In this document: piece after piece, positions 32,258-40,552 of the stretch
How positions within the stretch are numbered: position 1 is the stretch's first letter
How the letters are laid out: every line of letters starts with the position of its first letter
Made by a program: the position numbers and the translations under genes
Origin: an uncultured bacterium
GTDB lineage: Bacteria; Verrucomicrobiota; Kiritimatiellia; CAIKKV01; CAITUY01
Length of the DNA: 53,501 nucleotides
Direction of reading: 5' to 3'
Assembly: GCA_903895695.1 (NCBI GenBank)
Contig: CAITUY010000197.1
Location: forward strand, 1 to 53,501
Notes under the pieces: model-generated
The model's database searches: none
The model's input: the letters and a program-made list of their open reading frames with translations, nothing else
What the model was told of the DNA's origin: nothing

Positions 32258-33664
32258 ATGAACACAACCACACCCACCTTTATTGACCAGGCCGCCATCG
32301 ACGGCCTGCTGGCAAACACAATACCGTCGGATTCCGGCGCCGTGGACGCCGTGATCGACAAGGCGCTGGAAGGTAAAGGCCTGGAACTGCACGAAGCCGC
32401 CCGCCTGCTCCGTGCCGACGATGCGGCTACGACCGAGCGGCTCTTTGATGCCGCACGCCGCGTGAAGCAGGCCATCTACGGGCGACGCCTGGTCCTCTTC
32501 GCGCCCGTCTACCTCTCGAACTATTGCTCCAACAACTGCCTCTACTGCGGGTTCCGACGGGACAACAAGGCCATGAAACGCCGCGCCCTGACCATGGACG
32601 AACTCCGCCATGAGATCGCGTTACTCGAGCAGCAGGGCCACAAGCGCATCCTCATGCTGACGGGCGAGGACCGCGGGCGCTCGGCACTCGACTACCTGCT
32701 GGAGGCGATCGAGGTGGCCTACTCCGTGAAGACTGCGGACGGCCACGGTGAGATCCGCCGGATCAACGTTGAGATTGCCCCGCTATCCGTGCCTGATTTC
32801 AAGAGGTTGAAGGCCTCCGGCATCGGAACCTACGTGTTGTTCCAAGAAACGTATCACCGCGAAACGTATGCCGTCATGCATCCCCCGGGACCGAAGGCGG
32901 ATTACGCCAACCGGCTCTACGCCATGGACCGAGCCCTCGAAGCGGGCCTGCACGATGTGGGCATCGGGGCACTCCTGGGACTCCACGACTATCGATTTGA
33001 AGTCCTTGCCATGCTCGCGCACGCGCGGCATCTCGATCAGGTGTTCGGGACCGGCCCCCACACGATCAGCGTGCCCCGTCTCGAAGCGGCCCAAAACGCC
33101 CCAGCGGCCAATACCGCCCCGCACCCGGTATCTGATCTCAACTTCAAGCGACTGGTCGCAATCTTGCGTCTCGCGGTCCCTTACACGGGAATCATCCTGA
33201 GCACGCGCGAAAAGGCGGACATGCGTAATGCGCTTTTTGCCCTGGGCGTCTCCCAGATCAGTGCCGGCTCCCGCACCAACCCGGGCGGCTATAGTGAGGC
33301 CACGGCCAATCACGAAGACGAGCAGCAGTTCGCCCTGGGCGATACACGATCGCTTGAGGAGGTCATCCGCTCCGTTTGCGAGGAGGGCTATATCCCCTCC
33401 TTCTGCACCGGCTGCTACCGGCTGGGCCGAACCGGAGCCGACTTCATGGACCTGGCCAAGCCGGGCGACATCAAGACTCACTGCGACCCCAACGCGGTCT
33501 CCACATTCCTGGAATATCTTACCGACTATGCCACGCCCGAAACGCGGGCCATCGGCGAGCGGTGCATCGCAGCCTTCCTGGCCGAAATGTCCGAACCCGC
33601 GCGCCGCCGAACCGAGGCGCTGGTGGAGCGGGTCAGGAAAGGAGAGCGCGACGTACTGTGCTGA
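32258..33664 (+). CDS. hydG: [FeFe]-hydrogenase maturase HydG (radical SAM tyrosine lyase)
   Basis: Cleaves tyrosine to give the CO and CN ligands of the hydrogenase H-cluster. The 468-residue product has the radical SAM cluster motif CSNNCLYC (Cys90, 94, 97) and the HydG-specific C-terminal CX2CX22C motif (Cys383, 386, 409) for the second cluster, so it looks functional and is not the related ThiH. Start at the ATG at 32258. The TM1266-type regulator is just upstream. hydE, hydF and the hydrogenase itself are not in this window, so they must be elsewhere if present. Confidence 0.95.
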   Translation: MNTTTPTFIDQAAIDGLLANTIPSDSGAVDAVIDKALEGKGLELHEAARLLRADDAATTERLFDAARRVKQAIYGRRLVLFAPVYLSNYCSNNCLYCGFRRDNKAMKRRALTMDELRHEIALLEQQGHKRILMLTGEDRGRSALDYLLEAIEVAYSVKTADGHGEIRRINVEIAPLSVPDFKRLKASGIGTYVLFQETYHRETYAVMHPPGPKADYANRLYAMDRALEAGLHDVGIGALLGLHDYRFEVLAMLAHARHLDQVFGTGPHTISVPRLEAAQNAPAANTAPHPVSDLNFKRLVAILRLAVPYTGIILSTREKADMRNALFALGVSQISAGSRTNPGGYSEATANHEDEQQFALGDTRSLEEVIRSVCEEGYIPSFCTGCYRLGRTGADFMDLAKPGDIKTHCDPNAVSTFLEYLTDYATPETRAIGERCIAAFLAEMSEPARRRTEALVERVRKGERDVLC

Positions 33665-33678
33665 CGCCATCTTTCCAT

Positions 33679-33708
33679 TTGAGTTGGTCCGGCACCCCGT
33701 ACTAGAGT
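33679..33708 (+). promoter_or_regulatory. Promoter of secreted protein gene at 33745
   Basis: TTGAGT (33679-33684), 18-base spacer, TAGAGT (33703-33708), about 37 bases before the ATG. Confidence 0.45.
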
Positions 33709-33744
33709 CTTCCCGGTTTCAAACGAGCCTGACAGGAGCAAAGC

Positions 33745-34623
33745 ATGAACAAGACAATCGTGATCGGCGGATTGGTGGCATTGGCTGTGGCGGCGAACAG
33801 CCAGGCGGGATACACGTTCAAGTCGGTAACCCGCATGGAGGGCGGCGGACGCGGTGCGGACGCACAAAACTCGACCGTGCAGGCCATGGTCGAGGGCGAC
33901 AAGGCCCACGTCGAATTTGTCGACAGCAAGAACCCGGCCATGGAAAAGGGCAACTATATCCTCACCCAGGATGCCGGGAAGAGCATGTTCATGGTGAATC
34001 CGGGCGACAAGACCTACACCAAGTGGGATATGGAAGCTATGATGGGCATGGCCGGCGCGGCCATGAAGGCGATGGGCGGTTTCATGCAGATGGAGTTCTC
34101 CGACCCCAAGGTCGAGAAGCTGGCCGATGAAGCCGGCGAGCCGATTCTCGGCTACCCCACGCGCCACTACAAATTCCGCACGACGTTTACGACCACCATG
34201 ACCATGATGGGCCGCAAGACGGTAACGGCGACAGTCAAGGACGAGGACATCTGGGCCACCTCGAAACTCACGGACGCGGGCTTTGGCGCCTGGATGCGCA
34301 AGACGCCCCCGTCAATGGGCAACGAGCAACTGGACAAGCTGGTCAAAGCCGAGATGGGCAAGATCCAGGGTTTCCCGCTGCGCCACATCATGGTCACAGC
34401 GAACACCGACGGCGCCGGCAAGACGCAGACCACCAAGATGACCTCCGAAGTCACCGAGCTCACGAAGACGACCGTCCCCGATAGCGTGTTCGTCATGCCC
34501 CCCGATTACAAAGAACGCAAGATGGATGCCGGCGACGAATCCCAGGGCGAAGGCGTGAAAGATGGCCAGCCCAAGCTGCCCGCCGACTTCATGAAGATGA
34601 TGCAGCAGCGGCAGCAGAAGTAG
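33745..34623 (+). CDS. Secreted protein, DUF4412-like
   Basis: A 292-residue exported protein. The signal peptide is MNKTIVIGGLVALAVAANSQA. The mature part has the layout of DUF4412-type periplasmic proteins: YILTQDAGKSMFMVNPGDKT early, a Met-rich segment (MMGMAGAAMKAMGGFMQM), an internal GYPTRHYKFRT block and a late VPDSVFVMPPDYKE. The Met-rich run could bind copper or lipids, but no known site is evident. Good ACAGGAG ribosome site before the ATG. A GC-rich hairpin follows the stop. Function unknown. Confidence 0.75.
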   Translation: MNKTIVIGGLVALAVAANSQAGYTFKSVTRMEGGGRGADAQNSTVQAMVEGDKAHVEFVDSKNPAMEKGNYILTQDAGKSMFMVNPGDKTYTKWDMEAMMGMAGAAMKAMGGFMQMEFSDPKVEKLADEAGEPILGYPTRHYKFRTTFTTTMTMMGRKTVTATVKDEDIWATSKLTDAGFGAWMRKTPPSMGNEQLDKLVKAEMGKIQGFPLRHIMVTANTDGAGKTQTTKMTSEVTELTKTTVPDSVFVMPPDYKERKMDAGDESQGEGVKDGQPKLPADFMKMMQQRQQK

Positions 34624-34637
34624 GGACGGAAGCCCCC

Positions 34638-34665
34638 GTAGCCGCGCCCCCGCGGGCGCGGCTAC
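34638..34665. terminator. Strong hairpin after the secreted protein gene
   Basis: GTAGCCGCGCCC and GGGCGCGGCTAC form a perfect 12-bp stem with a 4-base loop, 14 bases past the stop codon at 34623. No U-run follows. It may terminate transcription or be another palindromic repeat. Confidence 0.6.
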
Positions 34666-34672
34666 GCAAGTC

Positions 34673-35047
34673 TCACCCGGGCGTACTCCGCATCGCCCCA
34701 TAGTTTGCGTCCAACTCGCCCGCCATCTCCACCAGGGCCGCGATGCGGCGCGGCGAGCGGCGCGTTGTGGAGCAGGACGCGGCGCAGGTATTCGGCGAAC
34801 GGCTCGCCGAGGCATTCGGCGGCGGCGCGCGGATGAGCGACGAACGCCCAGAAATCGGACTCCGAGTCGTGCAAGGTGAACTGTTCCAGTACGGCCGGTT
34901 GACCGGCCGCATTGCGCCCGACCAGCGCGAACGCGCGCAGGTTCGTGACCAGAACCAGGCCGTACCGTTCCCAGCAGCGGACGACGTGGTGCCGAGGCAG
35001 TTTGCGACAGAGGTGATGGCGTGGTTGGGCGCGGCAGTAACCGGCGG
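34673..35047 (-). pseudogene. Remnant of a type ISP-like restriction/methylase N-terminal region
   Basis: One minus-strand frame reads RYGLVLVTNLRAFALVGRN, then VLEQFTLHDSESDFWAFVAH and LGEPFAEYLRRVLLHNAPL. This is the pattern I associate with the region after the N-terminal nuclease of type ISP restriction-modification enzymes. Near 34750 the frame shifts, and the continuation RRIAALVEMAGELDANYG runs to a stop at 34673. No methylase motifs are left. The piece is adjacent to the unknown two-gene operon, so it may be debris of a former defence island. Confidence 0.45.
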
Positions 35048-35082
35048 CGTGAACACCGCGACGGAAAGCGGAACGGTCGACG

Positions 35083-36147
35083 TCAGTTGCCCGACTGCGA
35101 CTCCATCATGTTCAGCAGCGGCACTTCCTCGGGTGGCGGGGTGGTTACCTTGAAGTCCGTACGCTTGCAGTCCTCCAACCAGTCGAGAAAGGCCTCTTGC
35201 TGGGCGGCGTCCCGGAACTGGACTGTGATCGTTCTTTCTTCAAGCCGCACGAGTCCGGGTTCCTTCTCTCTCCAAAATGCAAAGATGCGCTTGAAGATGT
35301 TGTCGCGGATAAGATGGCGCATACTCTTCTGGCGAGCACCGCCGATGTACTGAAAGATGCCGTCGGTCGTCGCCTGCAACAATTGGTCGAGCGTGCGCAC
35401 ATACACGGCATCGATCGGAGTCAGGCTCAACTCGCACAGCAACGCGGCGTGGACCTGATTTTGCAGGGCGTGTCGGCAGAGATCCTGCCGCTCTGGATCG
35501 GGATAGTCCTGATCACAGTAGACGAGGAATAACGGACTGGGATCGGTGTCGTCGTTGACGTAGTGCAGGATGGCGACGGAATCGTCTGTGCTGCCGGTGT
35601 GGTCACGGAAGGCGGCATCCCAGGCATAGACCAAGTCAGTACCATTCAGTTTCAGGCCATGGACAGAATGCGGACCGGGTTGAAGGCCCGAACGAGTCAG
35701 TTCATCACGAAGATTCGTCAGGCACGCGTCCATCGATGATTCGCCGCCATCCGGCACCACGTAGCACAGGAGGCATTGCCGCAACGGCCGCATGACCTCG
35801 GCAAAAGCAGGACCGGCGGCCAGCAAGTGCCCCCGCGCCTGCTTGGCGTTGGAACTGGCCGCAGAAAAGGCGGACGCCTTGGTTTCGATGTAAAGCGCCT
35901 TCTTATCGCTATCGCGACGCAGAAGAACGTCAGGCTCGGGTTTCACATTGATGTCCAAACCTTTGGCGGCGATAACGCCGGCCAGTTCTTCAGGCATGTC
36001 GAAGGGTCGCTCGATGTAAAGCAGATCGAATCCCAGTTCATGAAACAGCGGCCGGACGACGTAGGCTTGGGCCGGTTGCTCCCTAGCCATCCATAGCAGG
36101 AGGTTCAGTTGAAAGCCCGGATCTCGAAGGAGGGCCTCAGTCTTCAT
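35083..36147 (-). CDS. Unknown protein with PD-(D/E)XK-like nuclease motif
   Basis: A 354-residue protein not matching a family I can name. Residues 70-92 read PEPDVLL...ALYIETKAS, giving Asp73, Glu88 and Lys90 in the spacing of a PD-(D/E)XK nuclease core. Before it lie helical segments (RPLFHELGFDLLYIERPFD), after it a long alpha/beta region with LHYVNDDTDPSPLFLVYCDQ. The C-terminal part (RIFAFWREKEPGLVRLEERT) may be a separate binding domain. Start chosen at the ATG at 36147, which overlaps the upstream gene by 11 bases, so the pair is co-translated. Lying by a decayed methylase piece, it could be a restriction or defence effector; that is inference. Confidence 0.7.
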   Translation of the reverse strand: MKTEALLRDPGFQLNLLLWMAREQPAQAYVVRPLFHELGFDLLYIERPFDMPEELAGVIAAKGLDINVKPEPDVLLRRDSDKKALYIETKASAFSAASSNAKQARGHLLAAGPAFAEVMRPLRQCLLCYVVPDGGESSMDACLTNLRDELTRSGLQPGPHSVHGLKLNGTDLVYAWDAAFRDHTGSTDDSVAILHYVNDDTDPSPLFLVYCDQDYPDPERQDLCRHALQNQVHAALLCELSLTPIDAVYVRTLDQLLQATTDGIFQYIGGARQKSMRHLIRDNIFKRIFAFWREKEPGLVRLEERTITVQFRDAAQQEAFLDWLEDCKRTDFKVTTPPPEEVPLLNMMESQSGN

Positions 36148-37423
36148 CGGTGTACCCTCCAGACTGCGCGATGGACGTGTCCACGAGTCCCTTGAACGGT
36201 TCGCCTCCGAGCCAAGCGTCGATCGAGGGACTGACGTAGGTCTGGATGTTCGTGACGAGACGATGAAATGTGTTGCCGCAGGTTCCTTGCGGTAGAATCG
36301 CCACAAGACGCTTCTCGGTCATCTCGAGGTTGATGGGTTGCCACAGATGCCGGTCCGCGCCATACACGTGAACTTTCGTCGGTCCGAGCCAGATTGGGTC
36401 GCCCCAGAGTCGAAACCGGTTGCGTTTCTGGAAGGCGCGAGTGACCCAGTGCCTGAATGTCGGTTCCGAAATCTCCTCCTTGAACTGGACGATCAAGGGC
36501 ACCCCTTTGGCGCCGATATTTGTTCGCAAACCGGCCGGGGTCGGTTCCATGTGGTGCCAGGCCGTGGCCTCGGTCTGGGTTAGCATGGCACCATAGGTCC
36601 GGTAGAGATAGCGCACCATGTTGCGATGCTCTTCGAAACTATCGGAGCGATTGGTGAGCCGGCCTTGTTGGTACAAGTCATGACTGCCTCGACCGACGCG
36701 GGAGGGAAACCGTAGCGCATAGAGGGCATGGAGGGGCGCGTAGTCCGATTGCAGGTTGCTCAGGGAATCCTTGATGCGGCCGATACGGTCCACCATTTGG
36801 AACCGCGCCCTGCGCCGCTCGAAGTCGGGCTGGTCTTCGGTCTCAGTGTCCTCGTCAACATCGCCAGTGGGGTCGGTATCCTGTTCGTCAGCCGCGTCCT
36901 CCGGCATCTCGAAAATACTCTCGTGCCTGAAGGTCAACTTCCCGAAACGCTCATCTCCACGCTTGCTGACATCCGTATCCCATAGGCACTGCAGCACCTG
37001 GCTACTGAACCAGGCAGAGTCCAGATCGGGGGACCGCGTGATCCAATGGTTCACGCGCTGGGTGGCGGTTTGGGCAGCGTCGGCCGTGTAGTAGGCGAAA
37101 AACCGTTCATTGAACTGCTCGACGTATCCGACAGTTCGCGGGCCTGAATCGTTCGCGCCCGCTCCGGTGTCCGAATCGCGCACCTGCATAAACGACTCGT
37201 CGAGCGGCTTCACTTCGACCCCGAGCGTCTGGAGGATAGCCTGGGGCGGGCGCGGCGTTCGGCCGCCGGATGAAGACACGTGTTCGAGCAGGAAGCTCTT
37301 GACCAGGGGGATGCGGGAACGCCGCCGGTCAAGCCCCTCCGAACCTTCCACCGCCAAGCCGTTGAAAAACCGGTATACCTCGAAACGGTCTTTCGGAGTC
37401 GTGGGATATGCCGGCAGGACCAT
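36137..37423 (-). CDS. Unknown 428-residue partner of the nuclease-like protein
   Basis: No known domain recognised. The N-terminus (DRFEVYRFFNGLAVEG, RSRIPLVKSFLLEH) is followed by a helical region, an acidic linker at about residues 192-223 (EDAADEQDTDPTGDVDEDTE), a coiled-coil-like stretch (MVDRIGRIKDSLSNLQSDYA), and a C-terminal half with FRLWGDPIWLGPTKVHVYG. No ATPase, helicase or methylase motif is present. It overlaps the nuclease-like gene by 11 bases as the first gene of a two-gene operon. It may be a recognition or regulatory subunit, but nothing in the sequence proves this. Confidence 0.7.
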   Translation of the reverse strand: MVLPAYPTTPKDRFEVYRFFNGLAVEGSEGLDRRRSRIPLVKSFLLEHVSSSGGRTPRPPQAILQTLGVEVKPLDESFMQVRDSDTGAGANDSGPRTVGYVEQFNERFFAYYTADAAQTATQRVNHWITRSPDLDSAWFSSQVLQCLWDTDVSKRGDERFGKLTFRHESIFEMPEDAADEQDTDPTGDVDEDTETEDQPDFERRRARFQMVDRIGRIKDSLSNLQSDYAPLHALYALRFPSRVGRGSHDLYQQGRLTNRSDSFEEHRNMVRYLYRTYGAMLTQTEATAWHHMEPTPAGLRTNIGAKGVPLIVQFKEEISEPTFRHWVTRAFQKRNRFRLWGDPIWLGPTKVHVYGADRHLWQPINLEMTEKRLVAILPQGTCGNTFHRLVTNIQTYVSPSIDAWLGGEPFKGLVDTSIAQSGGYTDED

Positions 37424-37626
37424 CGTTCTTATCCGTTCCCTATAGGTTCACCCTGTTCGCACTGAACACAATACGGGACGCGCGCCCTCACCGCAAGCGC
37501 GGCTTGCACGAGTCCTACTGGAACCTACCTGTCCTGCCATACACAAACCATGCCTTCTGCCCGGTGGGCGAGTCGGCGCAGTCTAACGAGCGGCGCTAAC
37601 ATTTCCGAATGGTATCCCTTTTCCCG

Positions 37627-37655
37627 TTGAAGGCTACGGCTGTTTGCCCTACTTT
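37627..37655 (+). promoter_or_regulatory. Promoter of tRNA-Ser
   Basis: TTGAAG (37627-37632), 17-base spacer, TACTTT (37650-37655). The predicted transcription start is about 10 bases before the mature tRNA 5' end. Confidence 0.6.
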
Positions 37656-37671
37656 CCCCACCGATCAGCAT

Positions 37672-37759
37672 GGAGAGGTGGCAGAGTGGTTTAACGCGCC
37701 GGTCTTGAAAACCGGAGTGCCGCAAGGTACCGGGGGTTCGAATCCCTCCCTCTCCGCCA
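37672..37759 (+). tRNA. tRNA-Ser (UGA)
   Basis: 88 bases with encoded CCA. The acceptor GGAGAGG/CCTCTCC pairs perfectly, the anticodon arm is CCGGT-CTTGAAA-ACCGG with anticodon TGA, a long variable arm is present (class II), and the T arm is GGGGG-TTCGAAT-CCCTC with a terminal G-C rich stem. No duplicated 3' end (attachment site) was found in the window. Confidence 0.96.
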
Positions 37760-37811
37760 CTCGCCTCGTATTGACCTTGCCACCCGCCTGCGGTATACGC
37801 CTCACCGACAC

Positions 37812-39167
37812 ATGAACGGGTTGCGCTTATCCAGCTTCGGCCTGCGTGGATTCGTGGGCGAGTCGCTGACGCCGGAAGTCGTGATGGACTTCGCGACGGC
37901 GTTCGGCACGTTCGCCGATGGCGGCAGGGTGCTGGTGGGGCGCGACACGCGGCTCTCGAGCCCCATGATCCAGGCCAGCGTCACGGCCGGCCTGCAGGCC
38001 GCCGGCTGCGAGGTGCTCGATCTCGGCGTCTGCCCCACCCCGATCATCCAGTTCACCGTGCCGCAACGGCGGGCCTCCGGCGCGATCGTCGTCACCGCCG
38101 GCCACATGCGCGCCGGCGCGAACGCCCTGATGCTGGTCAGCGCCAACGGCGGCTTCGTCGACCCTGTCAGCGGCGAGGCCGTGCTGGACATCTATCACTC
38201 GCGCGACTTCCGCCGGGCTGACTGGCAGCATCTCGGCGCCGTGACCGAGCTCACCGATTTCGCCGAGCCCTATTTCGCGGCGCTTGAAGCCCACCTGGAC
38301 GTGGCCGCCATCCGCCGCGCCAACCTGACCGTCGCGATCGACGTCGTCAACGGCGCCGGCTGCCGCTTCCTCGAGCCCTTCGCCCAACGCCTGGGCTTCC
38401 GCCTGGTGGCCGTCAATGCCGAGGAATCGGGCTACATGGCCCGCGACCCGGAGCCGCGGCCCCGCAACGCGCGCCAGGTGGCCTCCATCATGCCGCTGGT
38501 CCACGCCCACGTCGGCTTTGTGGCCAGCAGCGACCTGGGCCGTGTCTCGCTCGTGGCCGAGGACTGCGAGACCGCCAGCGAGGAATACACCTTCCCGCTC
38601 ATCGCCGATCACGTGCTCGCCCGCACCCCCGGCACCGTGGTCTCCAACTGCTGCACGACCCGCATCGTGGACGACGTCGCCCGCGCGCACGGGTGCCGCG
38701 TCGTCAAGTGCGCCGTGGGACAGGCCTACGTGATGGCCGCGCTGACGGACGAACAGGGTGCGATCGGCGGCGAAGGCAACGGCAGCGTGGCCGTGCCGCG
38801 CTTCAGCCGCGCGTTCGACGGACTCCTGACGATCGGGCTCGTGCTGGAGGACCTGGCCCAGCGGGGCGGCACGCTTTCCGGCCGGCTGCGCGAATTGCCG
38901 CGCTATCACATCGCCAAGCGGCAGGTGTACGGCGACCCGCGTGACTGCTACCGCGCCCTCGAGGGGCTGGAGCGCGACACGGACTGGTCCGCCGAGGCCG
39001 CGCTCGACCACACGGACGGCCTGCGCGCGGACTGGGAGGACGGCTGGGTCCACGTGCGCGCCTCGCGCACGGAGCCGATGCTCCGCATCATTTCCGAATC
39101 GCGCCTGCGCCCGCAAGCCGAGGGCCGGGCTGCCGATCTCGCGCGCCGGCTGGAGCGGGAGCTGTGA
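37812..39167 (+). CDS. Phosphohexomutase paralogue lacking catalytic residues
   Basis: A 451-residue protein of the alpha-D-phosphohexomutase family, with LSSFGLRGFVGESLTPE at the start and the phosphate-binding loop SRTEPMLRI near the end. The two key catalytic motifs are lost: the phosphoserine motif TASHNP is TAGHMR, with Gly97 in place of Ser, and the metal-binding DPDGDR is SSDLGR (about residues 238-243). It is therefore predicted not to be a mutase by the usual mechanism. Length and fold are otherwise complete. It overlaps the intact paralogue by 4 bases (GTGA) and may form a heterodimer with it or regulate it. Confidence 0.85.
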   Translation: MNGLRLSSFGLRGFVGESLTPEVVMDFATAFGTFADGGRVLVGRDTRLSSPMIQASVTAGLQAAGCEVLDLGVCPTPIIQFTVPQRRASGAIVVTAGHMRAGANALMLVSANGGFVDPVSGEAVLDIYHSRDFRRADWQHLGAVTELTDFAEPYFAALEAHLDVAAIRRANLTVAIDVVNGAGCRFLEPFAQRLGFRLVAVNAEESGYMARDPEPRPRNARQVASIMPLVHAHVGFVASSDLGRVSLVAEDCETASEEYTFPLIADHVLARTPGTVVSNCCTTRIVDDVARAHGCRVVKCAVGQAYVMAALTDEQGAIGGEGNGSVAVPRFSRAFDGLLTIGLVLEDLAQRGGTLSGRLRELPRYHIAKRQVYGDPRDCYRALEGLERDTDWSAEAALDHTDGLRADWEDGWVHVRASRTEPMLRIISESRLRPQAEGRAADLARRLEREL

Positions 39168-40531
39168 AAGAGTTCCTCAAGGTCGGCATCTCAGGCGTGC
39201 GCGGCGTGGTCGGCGAAACCTTCACGCCCCAGCTCGCGGCCTCGTTCGCGCGCGCCTTCGGCGTGTTCGTGGGGCGCGGCAGCGTCGTGGTCGGCCGCGA
39301 CACGCGCCCGAGCGGCGACATGATCGAACGGGCCGTCACCGCCGGCCTGCAAAGCGTCGGATGCCAGCCGTTGCTGGCGGGCGTCGTCCCCACGCCGACG
39401 GTCGGCATCCTCGTGCGCGACCTCGCCGCGCGCGGCGGTATCGCGATTACCGCGAGCCACAACCCCGCGCCCTGGAATGCGCTCAAATTCATGGGCCGCG
39501 ACGGCCTTTTCCTCGACCGGACGCGCGCCGAGGAGTTCTTCGACATCTATCACCAGGGTCGGTTCGACCTCGTTCCCGAGGAGGGCCTGCCGCTCGTCGA
39601 GACCATCCCCGATCCCACGGGCGCCCATTTCCGGCGGGTGAACGACTACGTGGACGCGGCCGCGATCCGACGGCGCGGCTTCCGCGTGGCCGTCGACGCC
39701 TGCAACGGCGTGGGTGCCGTCCACACGCGGCGATTCCTCGAGGCACTCGGTTGCACCGTCACGCAGTGCCATGACGCACCCACCGGCATCTTCGAGCGCG
39801 AAGCCGAGCCCCTGCCCGAGCACCTGGGCACCCTAGCCGCCCTGGTTACCGCGCACAGTTGCGACGTGGGCTTCGCGCAGGATCCGGATGGGGACCGCCT
39901 GGCCGTGGTCGACGAACTCGGCCGGCCCATCGGCGAGGACCTGACTGTGGCGCTGGCCGTACAGGATGTGCTCGATTATCACGCGCGCGGACCTGTGGCG
40001 ATCCACCTGTCGACAAGCCGGGCGGTGCAGGACGTGGCGGAGAAACGCGGCGCCGCGGTCACGCGTACGCGCATCGGCGAGATCAACGTAGTCCAAACCA
40101 TGCTGGCCCTGGGTGCGCCCGTGGGCGGCGAGGGCAACGGCGGCGTAATCGTGCCCGCCGTCCATCCCGGCCGCGATAGCTATATCGCGATGGCGCTCGT
40201 CCTCGAATTGCTGGCCAAAGAGGGACGGACCGTCTCGCAGATGCGCGACACCATCCCGAGCTATGCGCTGCTCAAGGACAAGATTCGCGCGCGGCCCGAA
40301 CAGATTCCGGAAGCCCTGCGGCTCCTGCGGCGCCACTACGAGAAAGGCAAGATCAACCTGCTCGATGGCGTGTTCGTGGAGTTCGCCGATGCCTGGGTGC
40401 ACGCCCGCCCGTCCAACACCGAGCCGGTGATTCGGGTCAGCGCCGAGGCGCCCACGCGCGAAGCTGCCGCGCGCCTGTTGCAGGAAACCCACGCCGTGAT
40501 TGCGCCGGCTTTGGGATTCAAACCGGTCTGA
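39164..40531 (+). CDS. Phosphoglucosamine/phosphomanno-mutase (GlmM-like)
   Basis: Interconverts hexose 6- and 1-phosphates, most likely in cell-envelope sugar supply. The 455-residue product has VGISGVRGVVGETFTP, the phosphoserine loop TASHNP (Ser98), the metal site DPDGDR (about residues 240-245), the sugar-binding GEGNGG and the phosphate loop SNTEPVIRV. All catalytic elements are intact. Start is the GTG at 39164, overlapping the paralogue's stop. I cannot settle between GlmM and a phosphomannomutase/phosphoglucomutase by motif alone; the archaeal-like VGISGVRG start is shared by both groups. Confidence 0.88.
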   Translation: MKEFLKVGISGVRGVVGETFTPQLAASFARAFGVFVGRGSVVVGRDTRPSGDMIERAVTAGLQSVGCQPLLAGVVPTPTVGILVRDLAARGGIAITASHNPAPWNALKFMGRDGLFLDRTRAEEFFDIYHQGRFDLVPEEGLPLVETIPDPTGAHFRRVNDYVDAAAIRRRGFRVAVDACNGVGAVHTRRFLEALGCTVTQCHDAPTGIFEREAEPLPEHLGTLAALVTAHSCDVGFAQDPDGDRLAVVDELGRPIGEDLTVALAVQDVLDYHARGPVAIHLSTSRAVQDVAEKRGAAVTRTRIGEINVVQTMLALGAPVGGEGNGGVIVPAVHPGRDSYIAMALVLELLAKEGRTVSQMRDTIPSYALLKDKIRARPEQIPEALRLLRRHYEKGKINLLDGVFVEFADAWVHARPSNTEPVIRVSAEAPTREAAARLLQETHAVIAPALGFKPV

Positions 40532-40552
40532 CCGCTCCTGAACCCCACCAAC

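Noticed and set aside
37672..37759. tRNA-Ser as an attachment site for the neighbouring unknown module
   Set aside because: No second copy of the tRNA 3' end is seen, the module lies on the 5' side, and no integrase is present.
37827..39116. Minus-strand open frame of 429 codons opposite the dead mutase
   Set aside because: Its product is His/Ala/Arg/Gly rich without any family motif, whereas the plus strand shows a clear mutase fold, so the minus frame is a shadow.
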